In this document: positions 30,706 through 45,851 of the stretch, in pieces
Position numbering within the stretch: the stretch's first letter is position 1
Layout: every line of letters starts with the position of its first letter
NCBI RefSeq assembly: GCF_003491305.1
Contig: NZ_CP022706.1
Coordinates: 396,501 to 460,500 of the forward strand
Length of the DNA: 64,000 nucleotides
Direction: 5' to 3'
From: Methanobacterium sp. BAmetb5
GTDB lineage: Archaea > Methanobacteriota > Methanobacteria > Methanobacteriales > Methanobacteriaceae
Notes under the pieces: model-generated
Database searches by the model: none
The model's input: only the letters and a program-made list of their open reading frames with translations
Told to the model about the DNA's origin: nothing
Translations under genes and position numbers: made by a program

Positions 30706-31047
30706 ATGATTCAAATTAAAAGAGCATATAAGGAAGTAAGCAAGGATGATGGCTTTAGGATACTGGTAGATCGTCTGTGGCCCCGGGGACTGAGCAAGGA
30801 AAAATTAAAAATAGACCTATGGCTCAAGGAGATAGCACCCTCCCCTGAACTTCGAAAATCATTCGGGCACGATCCTGATAAATGGGATTGGTTCCGAACC
30901 AGTTATATGGAAGAATTAAAGGAAAAATCCGAGTTAATATCCCGTGTTAAAAAATTGGGACAGGAAAAGGGAAAGGTAACCCTGGTTTACGCTGCCAAGG
31001 ATGAAAAACATAACAACGCCGTGGTTCTCCAGGAACTAGTTAAATAG
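30706..31047 (+). CDS. DUF488 family protein (YeaO-like)
   Basis: A 113-residue protein with the DUF488 signature: [35 protein letters not shown], then [21 protein letters not shown]. Bacterial relatives are YeaO-like proteins of unsettled function; some DUF488 members are linked to metal or stress responses. GGTGGTT precedes the ATG. It lies alone on the plus strand inside the minus-strand signalling island and need not be part of it. Confidence 0.87.
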   Translation: MIQIKRAYKEVSKDDGFRILVDRLWPRGLSKEKLKIDLWLKEIAPSPELRKSFGHDPDKWDWFRTSYMEELKEKSELISRVKKLGQEKGKVTLVYAAKDEKHNNAVVLQELVK

Positions 31048-31122
31048 TAAACCGCACCTCAGAAGTCCAAGGGAAAATTAAAATACCTCCATATTCACTA
31101 ACTATATCCGATCATCCTTTTA

Positions 31123-32019
31123 TCAGGCAAATTTATCCATGTGTTCATCCCGGTAATCATTTTGGATTAGGGGTTTCATGGCCTCGATCATGCTGCCCAT
31201 GATCAGGAAGAAATTCTCATCCTTCTCCCTTAAAGCATCCATTAATGACCTTTCTACACTTTTCCGTGAACTTATATCAGTGAGAATGGAAATTGCACCT
31301 AAATAGCTCCCATTTGGTTTGAATAAAGGGGTGGATGAAACCAGGACATGTAAATAGATGCCCTGCTTGTTCTGTAATTTTAATTCATAGGCATTGCTTC
31401 GGCCACTTTCCTTCTGGTTCAGATGGTATCTGATCAATTTTTGACCATCACGGTCCGTGAAGTGGGAAATATCCTTTTGAAGCATTTCTGATACTTTATA
31501 ACCCAGCAGGTTAGCAATGGATTGGTTGACATAGGTTAATTTGTGATGTGAATCCATTAAAAAAACACCAGACTGGGCTTTTTCCACCATTAACCGGTAT
31601 TTTTCCTCACTTTCCCTTAATTTACGTTCAATATTCTTGCGTTCCATTGCATACTGGATGGATTTAACCAGTAACTGACTTTCAATCTGTCCTTTAACCA
31701 GGTAATCCTGAGCACCTTTACTCACTGCTTTAATAGCTAATTCTTCATCAGCAAGGCCGGTTAATATGATTATGGGAGTGTTTGGGGCTTTTTTATTGGT
31801 GGTGATGAAGGTGTGGATACCGTGACTATCCTGGAGATGAAGATCGAGCAACAGAACATCCACATCTTCTTTATCCAGTATGGTTAATCCCCCTTGGAGA
31901 TTATCCGCATGGAGAAAATTAAAATGAATACTCTGTACATCCTTAAGCATCTCTCTTATCAGAACCATATCTCCCGGGTTATCTTCAATAAGCAGGAGTT
32001 TGACCGGATTTTCATACAT
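31123..32019 (-). CDS. Receiver-PAS response regulator
   Basis: A 298-residue protein: receiver domain 1-125 with acidic residues E12/D13, acceptor D59 (LLLDLHL), T87 region and K109; PAS domain about 135-255 (VEKAQSGVFLMDSHHKLTYVNQS to SILTDISSRK); and a short C-terminal helix. There is no kinase or DNA-binding domain, so phosphorylation would be read out through the PAS domain or by contacts with a kinase. I take the ATG at 32019 with GTGATTA before it; a GTG nine bases upstream is the alternative. It is followed upstream by an Rcp1-type receiver gene and probably belongs to the same regulatory set. Confidence 0.85.
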   Translation of the reverse strand: MYENPVKLLLIEDNPGDMVLIREMLKDVQSIHFNFLHADNLQGGLTILDKEDVDVLLLDLHLQDSHGIHTFITTNKKAPNTPIIILTGLADEELAIKAVSKGAQDYLVKGQIESQLLVKSIQYAMERKNIERKLRESEEKYRLMVEKAQSGVFLMDSHHKLTYVNQSIANLLGYKVSEMLQKDISHFTDRDGQKLIRYHLNQKESGRSNAYELKLQNKQGIYLHVLVSSTPLFKPNGSYLGAISILTDISSRKSVERSLMDALREKDENFFLIMGSMIEAMKPLIQNDYRDEHMDKFA

Positions 32020-32162
32020 GATAATCACAAGTAATTAGTCTATTCATATTAATAAAATTTCTAAATTTAATATCTTACTGATCGGAGTAATAGTTATGTA
32101 TAAAGGGTGATCATTAATTAATTTTTTGTAAAAATAGATTTTATAAAATAATTTTTTAAATT

Positions 32163-32609
32163 TCATTCATTTAGGGGGAATTTTACAATGTTAAGCCAGA
32201 AATCCTCTATGATTCCAACCACCCTAATGAAATGATTTAGGTCAAAGGGTTTGGTAATGTAACAATTGGCATTATTCTGGTATGCCTCTACAAGATCGTC
32301 TTCAGCAGTGGAAGTGGTTAATACCAGAACCGGAATACATTTAAGGCTTTTATCAGCTTTAATTTCTTTAAGTACTTCCCTTCCATCCTTTTTTGGTAAA
32401 TTTAAATCCAGTAAGACCAGGTCCGGCCGGATGGCATGGGAATGTTCGCCTTCTTTTCGAAGCATTTCCATGGCCATCTCCCCATCCAGAGCCACCTGCA
32501 TCTGGTTATCGATCTGGGCATCCTTAAACACTTCTTCAATTAGGCGAATATCTCCCAGGTTGTCTTCAATTAATAATATTTTAACTGGATTCCTCATACC
32601 TGGTTGCAT
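32163..32609 (-). CDS. Rcp1-type single-domain response regulator
   Basis: A 148-residue receiver domain with acceptor D68 in [21 protein letters not shown]98/T99 and K120. The sequence features ([23 protein letters not shown], and [12 protein letters not shown] at the end) are those of the Rcp1 family, receivers that take phosphate from phytochrome-type kinases in cyanobacteria and bacteria. A typical partner kinase has a C-terminal SHDLxEPLR-type HisKA domain, and the protein encoded at 35489-33183 has exactly that. Start supported by GGGAGGAT eight bases upstream. Confidence 0.88.
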   Translation of the reverse strand: MQPGMRNPVKILLIEDNLGDIRLIEEVFKDAQIDNQMQVALDGEMAMEMLRKEGEHSHAIRPDLVLLDLNLPKKDGREVLKEIKADKSLKCIPVLVLTTSTAEDDLVEAYQNNANCYITKPFDLNHFIRVVGIIEDFWLNIVKFPLNE

Positions 32610-32658
32610 AGCCCTATCCTCCCGATGTGCCCTACATTTTAAAGGAACTTATGGTGAA

Positions 32659-32955
32659 CTAACTTTTAATTTGATTTTTAGTGGAATTAAGGGACATATT
32701 CTGTTCCAAATACCTCAATCTCTCGGATAAAAAGTCCAATACAACTTTTCTTTCTTCAAAGGCCACATTTTTTTTAGAAAGCATGTTAATGAGTTCCGTG
32801 GTGCTTCGGACCGATTGAGTACCGGTTTCCTCATCCATGAGTATGATGTCTCTTTTACCTATTTCCTTGGCTGGAGCCACACAGACTGCACCTAAAATAT
32901 TGCCCTTTCTATCCTTCACATCCATGCTGCTGACGAACTTCTTCCCGTCTTTCAT
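32659..32955 (-). CDS. Small protein of the signalling island
   Basis: A 98-residue soluble protein. The first half is a small beta-rich region (FVSSMDVKDRKGNILGAVCVAP) that weakly recalls a PRC barrel. The second half is helical (STTELINMLSKKN and VVLDFLSERLRYLEQNMSL). GGTGAT lies before the ATG. It stands between the Rcp1-type receiver and the PAS kinase on the same strand and is likely co-expressed with the receiver (gap 49 bases). No family assigned. Confidence 0.65.
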   Translation of the reverse strand: MKDGKKFVSSMDVKDRKGNILGAVCVAPAKEIGKRDIILMDEETGTQSVRSTTELINMLSKKNVAFEERKVVLDFLSERLRYLEQNMSLNSTKNQIKS

Positions 32956-33182
32956 GGTAAATCACCTAATTACAATTAGATACATCTTGTATAAATATAT
33001 TTTTCCCCAGTTTATTGATCGGTATATACTCGGTATTGATTGAAAAAATCTTATTTTACAAAGGAGAATTCACAGGATAAGTTATTTTTAAGGAGAAAAA
33101 TCTATTTTTAATTCATTTGCCAGGGAAATGATGTGAATAAGTCTATCTAATTAAATTTGCAATTTTCATTAAAAATTAGGAA

Positions 33183-35489
33183 TTAAGATCTGATGGTAAA
33201 GTAGAAGGTAGTTCCATTCCCTGGTTCAGATTCCGCCCAGATTTCACCACCATGCTGGTGTACAATCCTCTGGGCAATGGATAAACCAATACCTGATCCC
33301 TCGTATTCCTGGTGGGTGTGAAGTCTCTGGAAAATGGTGAAAATCCGTTCCAGATGTTTGGGTTCTATTCCAATCCCATTATCACTTACCGAAAATTGGA
33401 AAAAATTCCTTTGCTTTTTACAGGATACATGGATTAGGGGTTCCTTTTCACTGCGGTACTTAATGGCATTTCCTATAAGATTCTGGAACAATAAAACCAT
33501 TTGATTTTCATCGGCTCGGAGTGTGGTGGGTAGATTATCATGGGTTATCCGGGCATGGTTTTCATTTATGGCAATGTTGAGATTTAATTTAATTTTATCC
33601 AGCACTTTATCCAGGTCCACTTCCGTGAACATCACATCCTTGTTGGCTATCCGGGAGTATTCTAAAAGGTCAATGATCATACTGTCTAAACGTTTAGCAC
33701 CGTCCACCGCGAAATTTATGAATTCCCGGGCATCATCATCTAATTTATCCTTATAGCGCCTTTCCAGTAGTTGCAGGAAATTGGTGATCATCCTCAACGG
33801 TTCCCTTAAGTCGTGGGAAGCTACATAGGCAAACTGTTTCAAATCAGCATTGGATTTAGCCAATTCTTCAGTGCGCAGTTTAACCTGTTCCTCCAGATTC
33901 TCCCAGTACTTCCGTAGTTCTTCCTCGGCATTCTTACGTTCTGTTATATCACGGGCAGCGGCAAAAACCCCCACGACCTCACCATGTTCATCCCGATAGA
34001 CTGAGGCATTGTACAGAACAGGAGTTATGCTGTTGTTTTTGTGTTTGATCTCCAGAGGATAATCCCTCACCAGTCCGTACTGGAAAACTTGCTGGTATCC
34101 TTTCTCAGCATCTTCAGGATTGGTGAAGTAATCTGCAAAGTCAGTTCCAATTAATTCTACCCTGGAATAGCCAGTTACCTTTTCTGTGGCCCGGTTAACA
34201 TCGGTGATCCTACCATCGGGGCCAATGGTCACCTGTGGATCAAGGGAGGTCTCTATGAGATTACGGTTATAATCATTGGCCCTTATTAACTCCTGGGTAC
34301 GTTCTTCAACCTGTTCTTCCAGATTATTCATTGCCTCTTTAAGTTTTTGTTCCACCTTTTTACGGTTGGTGATATCGCGATTGGTTTCTAAAAAGATTTT
34401 TTCACCGGATATACCAGTGATTAGCTGCAAGCGACTTTCAACTATGATTTTTTTACCGTTTTTCATTTGGTGGATCAATTCACCAGACCAGGTCTGGTCT
34501 TGGTCCAATTCTTTAAGTATTTCCTGGAATCCCACGGTGAATTCGGTTTTCAGGAGGTCATGACCACGAGCACCAATAGCTTCATGGTAACTGTAGCCAT
34601 ACAACCTTTCTGCACCCTGGTTCCAGGATAATATTTTGGAATCAGAATTCCAGGAGAAAATAGCTTCGTAGGAAACATCCAATAAAGCAGCGTGTCTTTT
34701 TAATTCTTCTTCAATCTTCCGGTGTTCGGTGATATCTTCAAAGGTAGTGTAAACCTGGTAGGGTTTATCCTGGCCATTTTCAAATTCAGGAACCGCGTGT
34801 ATATTTAACCAGGTGTATCCCTCACGGGGAGGATATTTAACTCCCATAATAATATTTTTAACTTCTTTTCCTGTTTTTAGAGCAACCATGGAGGGATGTT
34901 CATCTCCGTGGAAGGGGGTGTAATCTTCATGTATAGCCTGCCATAGGGGGTCTTCAGAAGTCCTATTTTTAACCTGTTCAAAGGTGTATCCCATAATTTC
35001 CTCGGCCGCAGGGTTCATGGACACTATACGGCCCTTTTTATCCTGATAAACAACACCCTGAATCATGGTTTCATATAGACTTTTATAACGGGCTTTACTC
35101 TCTTTCAGATCTTTTTCATTCATTTTACGATGAGTAATATCCCTAATAACCATAATGTTCTTGATAATTCCAACATCAGTGAAAATAGTAGAAGTTACCT
35201 CAGCATAGAAAATAGAACCATCTTTGCGCCGGAAAGTTAACTCCGCTTTTACCCTACCATTCTGAATACTTTGACGACGGGCAGATATTAAAGATTCATC
35301 TTGAAGCACTAATCTTTCTCTTCCCGCAGTTATAATCTCTTCCTGGGTCATTCCAAACATGTTTTCTGCACTTGGGTTGGCTGCAAGAATGAAACCATCT
35401 GGTTTGGTAATTAACATGGCATCTAAACTACTTTTGAAAATTGAATCATATACACCCCGATTTTGATCAGAATTAGAATTATCTACCAT
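33183..35489 (-). CDS. Multi-PAS sensor histidine kinase (HisKA type)
   Basis: A soluble 768-residue kinase. Four PAS domains precede the kinase core, at about 8-125, 130-255, 262-385 and 405-530, with coiled coils at 385-405 and 525-552. The HisKA domain has FAYVASHDLREPLRMI with acceptor H559. HATPase boxes are NLIGNAIKYRS, VSDNGIGIEP, IFTIFQRLH and GSGIGLSIAQ. This core is the SHDLREPL type that feeds Rcp1-like receivers. The ATG at 35489 follows GGAGTGAT; a GTG nine bases upstream is less likely. No cofactor-binding residue, such as a bilin or flavin cysteine, is recognisable in the PAS domains. Confidence 0.9.
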   Translation of the reverse strand: MVDNSNSDQNRGVYDSIFKSSLDAMLITKPDGFILAANPSAENMFGMTQEEIITAGRERLVLQDESLISARRQSIQNGRVKAELTFRRKDGSIFYAEVTSTIFTDVGIIKNIMVIRDITHRKMNEKDLKESKARYKSLYETMIQGVVYQDKKGRIVSMNPAAEEIMGYTFEQVKNRTSEDPLWQAIHEDYTPFHGDEHPSMVALKTGKEVKNIIMGVKYPPREGYTWLNIHAVPEFENGQDKPYQVYTTFEDITEHRKIEEELKRHAALLDVSYEAIFSWNSDSKILSWNQGAERLYGYSYHEAIGARGHDLLKTEFTVGFQEILKELDQDQTWSGELIHQMKNGKKIIVESRLQLITGISGEKIFLETNRDITNRKKVEQKLKEAMNNLEEQVEERTQELIRANDYNRNLIETSLDPQVTIGPDGRITDVNRATEKVTGYSRVELIGTDFADYFTNPEDAEKGYQQVFQYGLVRDYPLEIKHKNNSITPVLYNASVYRDEHGEVVGVFAAARDITERKNAEEELRKYWENLEEQVKLRTEELAKSNADLKQFAYVASHDLREPLRMITNFLQLLERRYKDKLDDDAREFINFAVDGAKRLDSMIIDLLEYSRIANKDVMFTEVDLDKVLDKIKLNLNIAINENHARITHDNLPTTLRADENQMVLLFQNLIGNAIKYRSEKEPLIHVSCKKQRNFFQFSVSDNGIGIEPKHLERIFTIFQRLHTHQEYEGSGIGLSIAQRIVHQHGGEIWAESEPGNGTTFYFTIRS

Positions 35490-35844
35490 GCAAATCACTC
35501 CACCCCGATACTGATTAACGTGAATAGTTATACTGATAAGTTAGGATTATTTCCCTACACATACTAACCTGGGCAATTAAGGGAAAATAAATCATTTGAA
35601 TAATATATCATAGGATCTATAAATGATCATAGGATTCTAAAATGTTTGATTAAAAAATACTACTTATACCCAAGGTAAACAGCATCATTACCTTTTATTG
35701 TGATAACTGTTAACAATAACAATTTTTATTGAAAAATTATTTAACTGATTTGTAGGCATATTTTTCTAAAAATTAGGTTTTTTTAAAATAAAGGCAATTT
35801 ACCACTTAAAAACTTAAATTAAAAGAAAAATAACCTATTAAAGT
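35490..35844. other. 355-bp intergenic region, no gene seen
   Basis: AT-rich spacer between two minus-strand genes. It should contain the promoter of the PAS kinase. The short inverted repeat ATTGT-N11-ACAAT near 35700 is the only structure noted. Confidence 0.45.
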
Positions 35845-36690
35845 TTACATAGCCTGGAAACAGACAGATAAAAGTTTCTTAGTTTCCTGATAAGCCTGGT
35901 TATAGGATGCCCATTCTGGTATTTCATAGACAACAGTGCGGATACCTGCTGATGCCAATGGATTAGATACCGTAATGGTAGAAGAACCATGCTCGGTATT
36001 GGCACTGGAACGGTAGTAAGTGAATTCTGGTAGTTTTTGGTCCACGAGTTCACCAATGGCCACCGATGGAGAGTCCATTTTAGGTGTGGCTATGAAGTAA
36101 CCCCGACCATAACCCGGGGCATGATCATGGCATATGATCACTGCATCGATATTGGATTTCTTGATATCGGCAATCACGTACTGTGATACCAGTCCCTCTC
36201 CACTTTCACGACCGGTAACATAATTATCTGGGTTATTGGTCACGTTAACAATGTAATGAACAATGGCCTGATTAGAGGATAAGCTGTACTGGTTAACCAC
36301 ATCGGAAGCTGTGCGGATGGAAAGCTTCTCCCGGGGATGCATTCCAGTGATAACTGCTACGGTCTTTTTACTAGCAGTATCATTTGATGTGGCATTAGCT
36401 GAGATTATGACCTCCTTACTGACTGATCCACGGTAATCAGAAGCAATAACAGTTGGTGCAGATACGGAGTCGTTGAAATAGGGTGCCAAGAAAACAAAAA
36501 ATCCCACAGCAGCCATGGTTATAATGACTATAAGGGACAAAGTTCCGTAAAACTTTACTCTGCTCCTACCGGGTTTGGTTTCAGAGTAATATAGCTTACC
36601 CCCACATTGACATTCATCAAAATCCTCCGGGGATTCATCATCTTCCAACTGGTAGTAGCCACCACAACTCGGGCAAATCAAATAAGGCAT
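35845..36690 (-). CDS. Zinc-ribbon, membrane-anchored M14/AstE-like protein
   Basis: A 281-residue protein. Residues 1-37 are a zinc ribbon ([13 protein letters not shown], then CQCGGKLYY) matching that of the protein encoded at 3766. One transmembrane helix follows (about 47-70), then an outside domain with GMHPRE (H-x2-E), [10 protein letters not shown] and a C-terminal VVYEIPEW that resemble zinc carboxypeptidase/deacylase active sites. The ribbon would be cytosolic and the hydrolase domain external. I start at the internal ATG that begins MPYLICPSC, because it aligns with the paralogue; a frame 25 codons longer exists. Substrate unknown. Confidence 0.65.
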   Translation of the reverse strand: MPYLICPSCGGYYQLEDDESPEDFDECQCGGKLYYSETKPGRSRVKFYGTLSLIVIITMAAVGFFVFLAPYFNDSVSAPTVIASDYRGSVSKEVIISANATSNDTASKKTVAVITGMHPREKLSIRTASDVVNQYSLSSNQAIVHYIVNVTNNPDNYVTGRESGEGLVSQYVIADIKKSNIDAVIICHDHAPGYGRGYFIATPKMDSPSVAIGELVDQKLPEFTYYRSSANTEHGSSTITVSNPLASAGIRTVVYEIPEWASYNQAYQETKKLLSVCFQAM

Positions 36691-36883
36691 ATGGGAATAA
36701 TTTAATAAAATTGGCCTATTTAAGTTTTGCGCCTCATGATAGTGGATTAATTCTATAAATTCCATTAAATTATTTAGTTATCACTACAACCGGGATAAAA
36801 ATCTGGTAAAATAAAATTAGAAAAGTTAAGGTCGGAGAGGTTGGTATAAAATCAGATAGGGTTCATATTTTGTAGGACCAGAT

Positions 36884-36894
36884 ACATATATAAT
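36884..36894 (+). promoter_or_regulatory. TATA box of the MoxR-VWA unit
   Basis: ACATATATAAT lies about 65 bases before the first codon of the MoxR gene; transcription would begin near 36915. Confidence 0.5.
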
Positions 36895-36953
36895 GTGCGG
36901 AGACAATTTTTCTAAACGATCCATGTTACAATTTTAAGCAGACTCTAAACTTT

Positions 36954-37844
<891 letters not shown>

Positions 37845-37851
37845 TGGTTTT

Positions 37852-39006
<1,155 letters not shown>

Positions 39007-39090
39007 TTATAACCTAAACTTTAATCATAACCTAAACCATTAGTTCTGATGTTTAGGAAAATTCATGAATTTACAGGGGAAGGTGGTTAA

Positions 39091-39342
39091 ATGGATGAAA
39101 ATAAAATTGAAGACTGGTACGTGGTTTGTCGGAATACAAAATGCAGGCATCGCTTTCCTATTCCCCCGGACACCGCTGTGGAGTGGAAGAAGCAAAAATT
39201 CAGGGGTGTCTGCGGCCACGGGGAGGATAAAGTAATTTTAGAATTAAAAGAACCAGTTGAATGCCCGGAATGTGGAGAGGAAAGTTACCGGACCATTCCC
39301 CGAAACTTTCGTGGACCAACCAGTAAATCCTGTTCGGTTTAA
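39091..39342 (+). CDS. Small zinc-finger protein
   Basis: An 83-residue protein with CRNTKCRH near the start, CGH in the middle and CPECG near residue 62, enough for one or two zinc sites. AGGTGGTT before the ATG is a good ribosome-binding site. It follows the MoxR-VWA pair by 84 bases on the same strand and may belong to that unit. Function unknown. Confidence 0.65.
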   Translation: MDENKIEDWYVVCRNTKCRHRFPIPPDTAVEWKKQKFRGVCGHGEDKVILELKEPVECPECGEESYRTIPRNFRGPTSKSCSV

Positions 39343-39452
39343 TTGATTAGGAGTATCATTCAACGTTTAACTGAAAAAAGGGCTTAAAATAAAAAAGTTT
39401 GTAAAATTAGCAAACATTCCTTATTAAGAATTTGGACCCATGGAATTTGCCC

Positions 39453-40229
39453 TCAATGGAGGTATCTTACCATTTTCTTAAGATCGCCCCCATTTTTAAT
39501 CTTTTTTTCCAGGTCCAGTTCCACATATACTTTTCTACCTTTAGTGTAACTGGAGGATATAATCAGCTGGTTTCCGTATAGTTTATAGCCATCCACTGGT
39601 GTGTGGCCTACCATCATGGCCTGACAGCCCACTGCCTCCAGGAACTGGTCCACATCCTGCTTACTGTACTCGGGGTAACGTCTCCATAGAAGCTCAAAAA
39701 GGGACTGGTTAGCCGAATAACCCCTTCGGGTTATGTTCATTATTTGCTGTAGTGATCTAACATTTTCAGGAGGGCCTGAATGACTGATAAATACTCCATT
39801 TGATGTTTTAACTGCTACTGGAAGTTTTTTAAAAAAACTGGTATATTCATCGAGTTTAACCTTCCATTGACTGCCATACTTGTCTTTTAAGAGTTTTTCA
39901 AAAATGAGACTTTGGTTAACTCCACCCTTGTAAACTGGATTGCCGGTTATGGTTGCCCACTCATGGTTTCCCAGTAAAAGGTGGAAACCGGGATATTTCT
40001 TGCAGTCTAAATGGATTTCTTCCAGTAATTCCAGGGACTTATCTGCTTCTTTGGTCCCCATGGCATGGATGAAATCTCCAGTGAAAATGAGGTACTTGTC
40101 TTTAACTGGTATATTCTTCCATATTTGGAGTAGTTTATGGAAGTCTTTAAGGTTTCCATGAAGGTCGCTGGCAAGTACTGCCAGGCCCCGGCGTGGTAGT
40201 TTTATAACGTCCCCTCCCTGATCAGACAT
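39453..40229 (-). CDS. Calcineurin-like (PPP-type) metallophosphatase
   Basis: A 258-residue phosphoesterase with the ordered metal motifs SDLHGN, TGDFIHA, LLGNHEW, HSGPPENV and VGHTPVDG. The GNHEW and HSGPP forms are those of PPP-type Ser/Thr phosphatases and related archaeal enzymes. It should be cytosolic and bind two divalent ions. Substrate may be phosphoprotein or a nucleotide such as Ap4A. Convergent with the small zinc protein and followed upstream by nucS on the same strand (gap 114 bases). Confidence 0.85.
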   Translation of the reverse strand: MSDQGGDVIKLPRRGLAVLASDLHGNLKDFHKLLQIWKNIPVKDKYLIFTGDFIHAMGTKEADKSLELLEEIHLDCKKYPGFHLLLGNHEWATITGNPVYKGGVNQSLIFEKLLKDKYGSQWKVKLDEYTSFFKKLPVAVKTSNGVFISHSGPPENVRSLQQIMNITRRGYSANQSLFELLWRRYPEYSKQDVDQFLEAVGCQAMMVGHTPVDGYKLYGNQLIISSSYTKGRKVYVELDLEKKIKNGGDLKKMVRYLH

Positions 40230-40343
40230 GGTATATAATTTGATGTTTGATGGTATTAGTCCCTTACCACCCGAAAAATCAGGGAAATAAATTCAAATTA
40301 ATGACATCAAATGCTAAAAAATAGTAAAAAAAATCTAACGATT

Positions 40344-42961
<2,618 letters not shown>

Positions 42962-43159
42962 ACGATTTACTAGAAATAAATGATAGATCCTGTTTTGGTA
43001 ATGAGTTTAATTGGCAAAAGTTTAGTTGGTAAAGAATTTAATTGTTAAGAGGTTATTAGTTGAAAAAAGGTTAGAAATATAATATGGTGAAAAATAGGAT
43101 AAAAATAGGATTAGATAATAGGATCATAGATTATCATTGTCAAAAAGAAGTGGTGTAAA

Positions 43160-43441
43160 ATGCAGATTGATGTTGATTCTTTAAAGGAGTCGGATAAAGG
43201 ATGGGATGTGCAGCTAAAGGTCACCCTTTCACTGGAAGAGATGTCCCAGATTGATCATTCAGCCCTTAGGGATGATGGTGATTTTAAGGTAGACCCTGAG
43301 GAGAGTTCGGTGCTCTATTTCCATTCACTGTTGAGTGGGGCTGAACCATGGGAAGATGAACCACTGGAGGAACTGGTCAGAGCCATTAAACTGGAAGTTG
43401 AGTACCGGGTGAAACGATTGTTTAGGGTTAAACCTGTATAA
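43160..43441 (+). CDS. Small acidic hypothetical protein
   Basis: A 93-residue soluble protein with an acidic middle (DDGDFKVDPEE) and a C-terminal helix (LEELVRAIKLEVEYRVKRLF). No motif or family recognised. It follows the M48 gene by 198 bases on the same strand. A weak GTGG site precedes the ATG. Confidence 0.6.
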   Translation: MQIDVDSLKESDKGWDVQLKVTLSLEEMSQIDHSALRDDGDFKVDPEESSVLYFHSLLSGAEPWEDEPLEELVRAIKLEVEYRVKRLFRVKPV

Positions 43442-43500
43442 TTTGGTGAATTTGAATATTAACCCTATACTCTTTATTTGTGGAATCAACAAGGATTTAT

Positions 43501-43962
<462 letters not shown>

Positions 43963-44136
43963 TTATACCACCTCATGCATCTATCCTTAATTTTCAGGAC
44001 CCGTAAGATTAGATAACCGTAATATAAATGATAATTATTTGGTTGTACTAATTATTATTTACTCATTTTTTTACTCATGGGGATTAAAGTCTATCATCAA
44101 TTTTTTAAAGACCCTTGAAACATTATCCGCACGATA

Positions 44137-45543
44137 TTAATTATTCACACGTGTATCTGACCTATACACCCCTATATATGTAAAAACTGCCCCTAATGCA
44201 CTGATGGTGGCAAATATATAGAATGATACATTAAGGCCTTCCAGGAAGAGGGGATAATTGGAAGGTGCTATTTCCACATTGCCCAGGAAGCCAGTTAAGA
44301 TTAACAGAAAGATTCCCAGGCTCAGTGTCTGACCAATAAAAATCATGGTGGAGAGGGTGGCGGACCCCACACCGTAGAATTTACTGGTTAATGATCCCAG
44401 GAAATTTTGATTGGTAGGTGCGGAAAACAAACCTAATCCCACACCGACCAGGAGTAATCCGACAACTACTTGGAGAAGGGGAGTTTTAAGATCCGAAAAG
44501 GCAAGAATCAATAATCCTAGCGTACATACAACTGCTCCTAAGAGGATAATTCCTTTATTATCTCTTTTGTCAATCCAACGCCCCACCAATGGAGATAATA
44601 GGGCCACAGCCAGTGGCTGGACCGCCAGGATTAAGGCCGTGCTAATGGTGTCCAGACCCCGCAGGTTCTGCAGGTAAAGACTGAGGAGTGTCCACATTGC
44701 CGAGGTTCCAATGGTCACCAGGAGCAGAGCAGAGCCTGAAAAACGGGTTAGTTTGTTTTTGAAAATTTTAAGGGAGATAATAGGGTTAGGGGAGTCCTTT
44801 ATTACTTTAAAGAAGAATGCCATCCCCACCAAACCAGCCAGGAGAAAAACTTTCCCTGAAACCTCGTTTAGTGTGGAGAAACCATACATTAAACTGGAAA
44901 GGGAAAGTGCATAGATCAGTGATCCCAACAGATCGAATTTTTCACCGTCAGAACCCTTCCACTCTCCTTTAAACCGGGTTAATATAAGGCCCAGGGCAAA
45001 CAGGCCAATGGGTACGTTTATGAGAAAAATACTTCTCCAACCTAAATTTTGGGCCAGGAAACCTCCCAGGAGGGGTCCCAGGAATAGGCCAAGATACACC
45101 GCACTGATCTCAATCCCCAGTACTCGGCCCCTTTTTTCCGGGGGAAAGATGGAGATCAAAAGGGCCACCCCAGTGGCAAATATCAGGGCACATCCTGCTC
45201 CCTGCAGGAAACTGAAAAAAATCAAAGTCAACCCCGAAGTGGAAACACTGGCCAGTAGAGATGCCAGGGTGTAAACTACAAAACCAGCAGCGAATATTTT
45301 TTTACGGCCATGTATATCAGCCAGCCGGCCAAAAGGCAATACCAGTGCAGCGTTGGCCAATGTAAAGGCAGTGGGTATCCATCCCAGGAGTAATATGTTC
45401 ACTGCCAGTTCATTCTGGATAAGGGGAAGAATTAGACCTAGGGATGATCCCATAAATGGTATCAGTACAGAACCGATGATTACCAGGACCAGTGCACACC
45501 TTTCCACAGAAACCTCTGTTGTGTTCTTTGGAGTTGAATCCAT
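44137..45543 (-). CDS. MFS multidrug exporter (DHA2-type)
   Basis: A 468-residue protein with 14 likely transmembrane helices. The loop motif [13 protein letters not shown] is MFS motif A, and [25 protein letters not shown] is the antiporter motif C plus the following DHA2 signature. Such proteins expel drugs or small organic compounds by proton antiport. The intergenic region upstream has direct repeats and a palindrome that may hold its regulator site. No regulator gene is adjacent. Confidence 0.88.
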   Translation of the reverse strand: MDSTPKNTTEVSVERCALVLVIIGSVLIPFMGSSLGLILPLIQNELAVNILLLGWIPTAFTLANAALVLPFGRLADIHGRKKIFAAGFVVYTLASLLASVSTSGLTLIFFSFLQGAGCALIFATGVALLISIFPPEKRGRVLGIEISAVYLGLFLGPLLGGFLAQNLGWRSIFLINVPIGLFALGLILTRFKGEWKGSDGEKFDLLGSLIYALSLSSLMYGFSTLNEVSGKVFLLAGLVGMAFFFKVIKDSPNPIISLKIFKNKLTRFSGSALLLVTIGTSAMWTLLSLYLQNLRGLDTISTALILAVQPLAVALLSPLVGRWIDKRDNKGIILLGAVVCTLGLLILAFSDLKTPLLQVVVGLLLVGVGLGLFSAPTNQNFLGSLTSKFYGVGSATLSTMIFIGQTLSLGIFLLILTGFLGNVEIAPSNYPLFLEGLNVSFYIFATISALGAVFTYIGVYRSDTRVNN

Positions 45544-45572
45544 TGATTTTTACCTGCCTATATTGTAATCAT

Positions 45573-45607
45573 TTCCCTATTACTAGTAAACATATTCCCT
45601 ATTACTA
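45573..45607. promoter_or_regulatory. Direct repeats and palindrome upstream of the MFS gene
   Basis: TTCCCTATTACTA occurs at 45573-45585 and again at 45595-45607 (22 bp apart). The perfect palindrome TTACTAGTAA lies between (45580-45589). They start 30 bases before the MFS coding region, where a repressor could block transcription or initiation. About 65 bases further on, CAGTTATGG is also repeated twice near 45675-45700. The rest of the 308-bp spacer shows nothing else. Confidence 0.4.
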
Positions 45608-45851
45608 TCTTCCACCCTCTATTTAGGATTATTCCTCTTTGGCCCTTTCCCCAAATTATGGAACACTAAAACTCCAGTTATGGAGGATATCTCAGTTATG
45701 GTGGAGATAGGGGGAATGGTGCGAATTTTTTAAGGCTAATTGTTTAAGTATTTAAAGGAAGGTGTTAAGTAATTAAAATAATAGTTATAGTATAAATGGA
45801 ATCAGAAAAAAATGATCAGGGATATTCTTAATGTGAACTTAGTGATTTATT

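Noticed and set aside
35697..35735. Short inverted and direct ATTGT/AACAAT repeats
   Set aside because: Low-complexity AT-rich sequence; arms of five bases are not meaningful.
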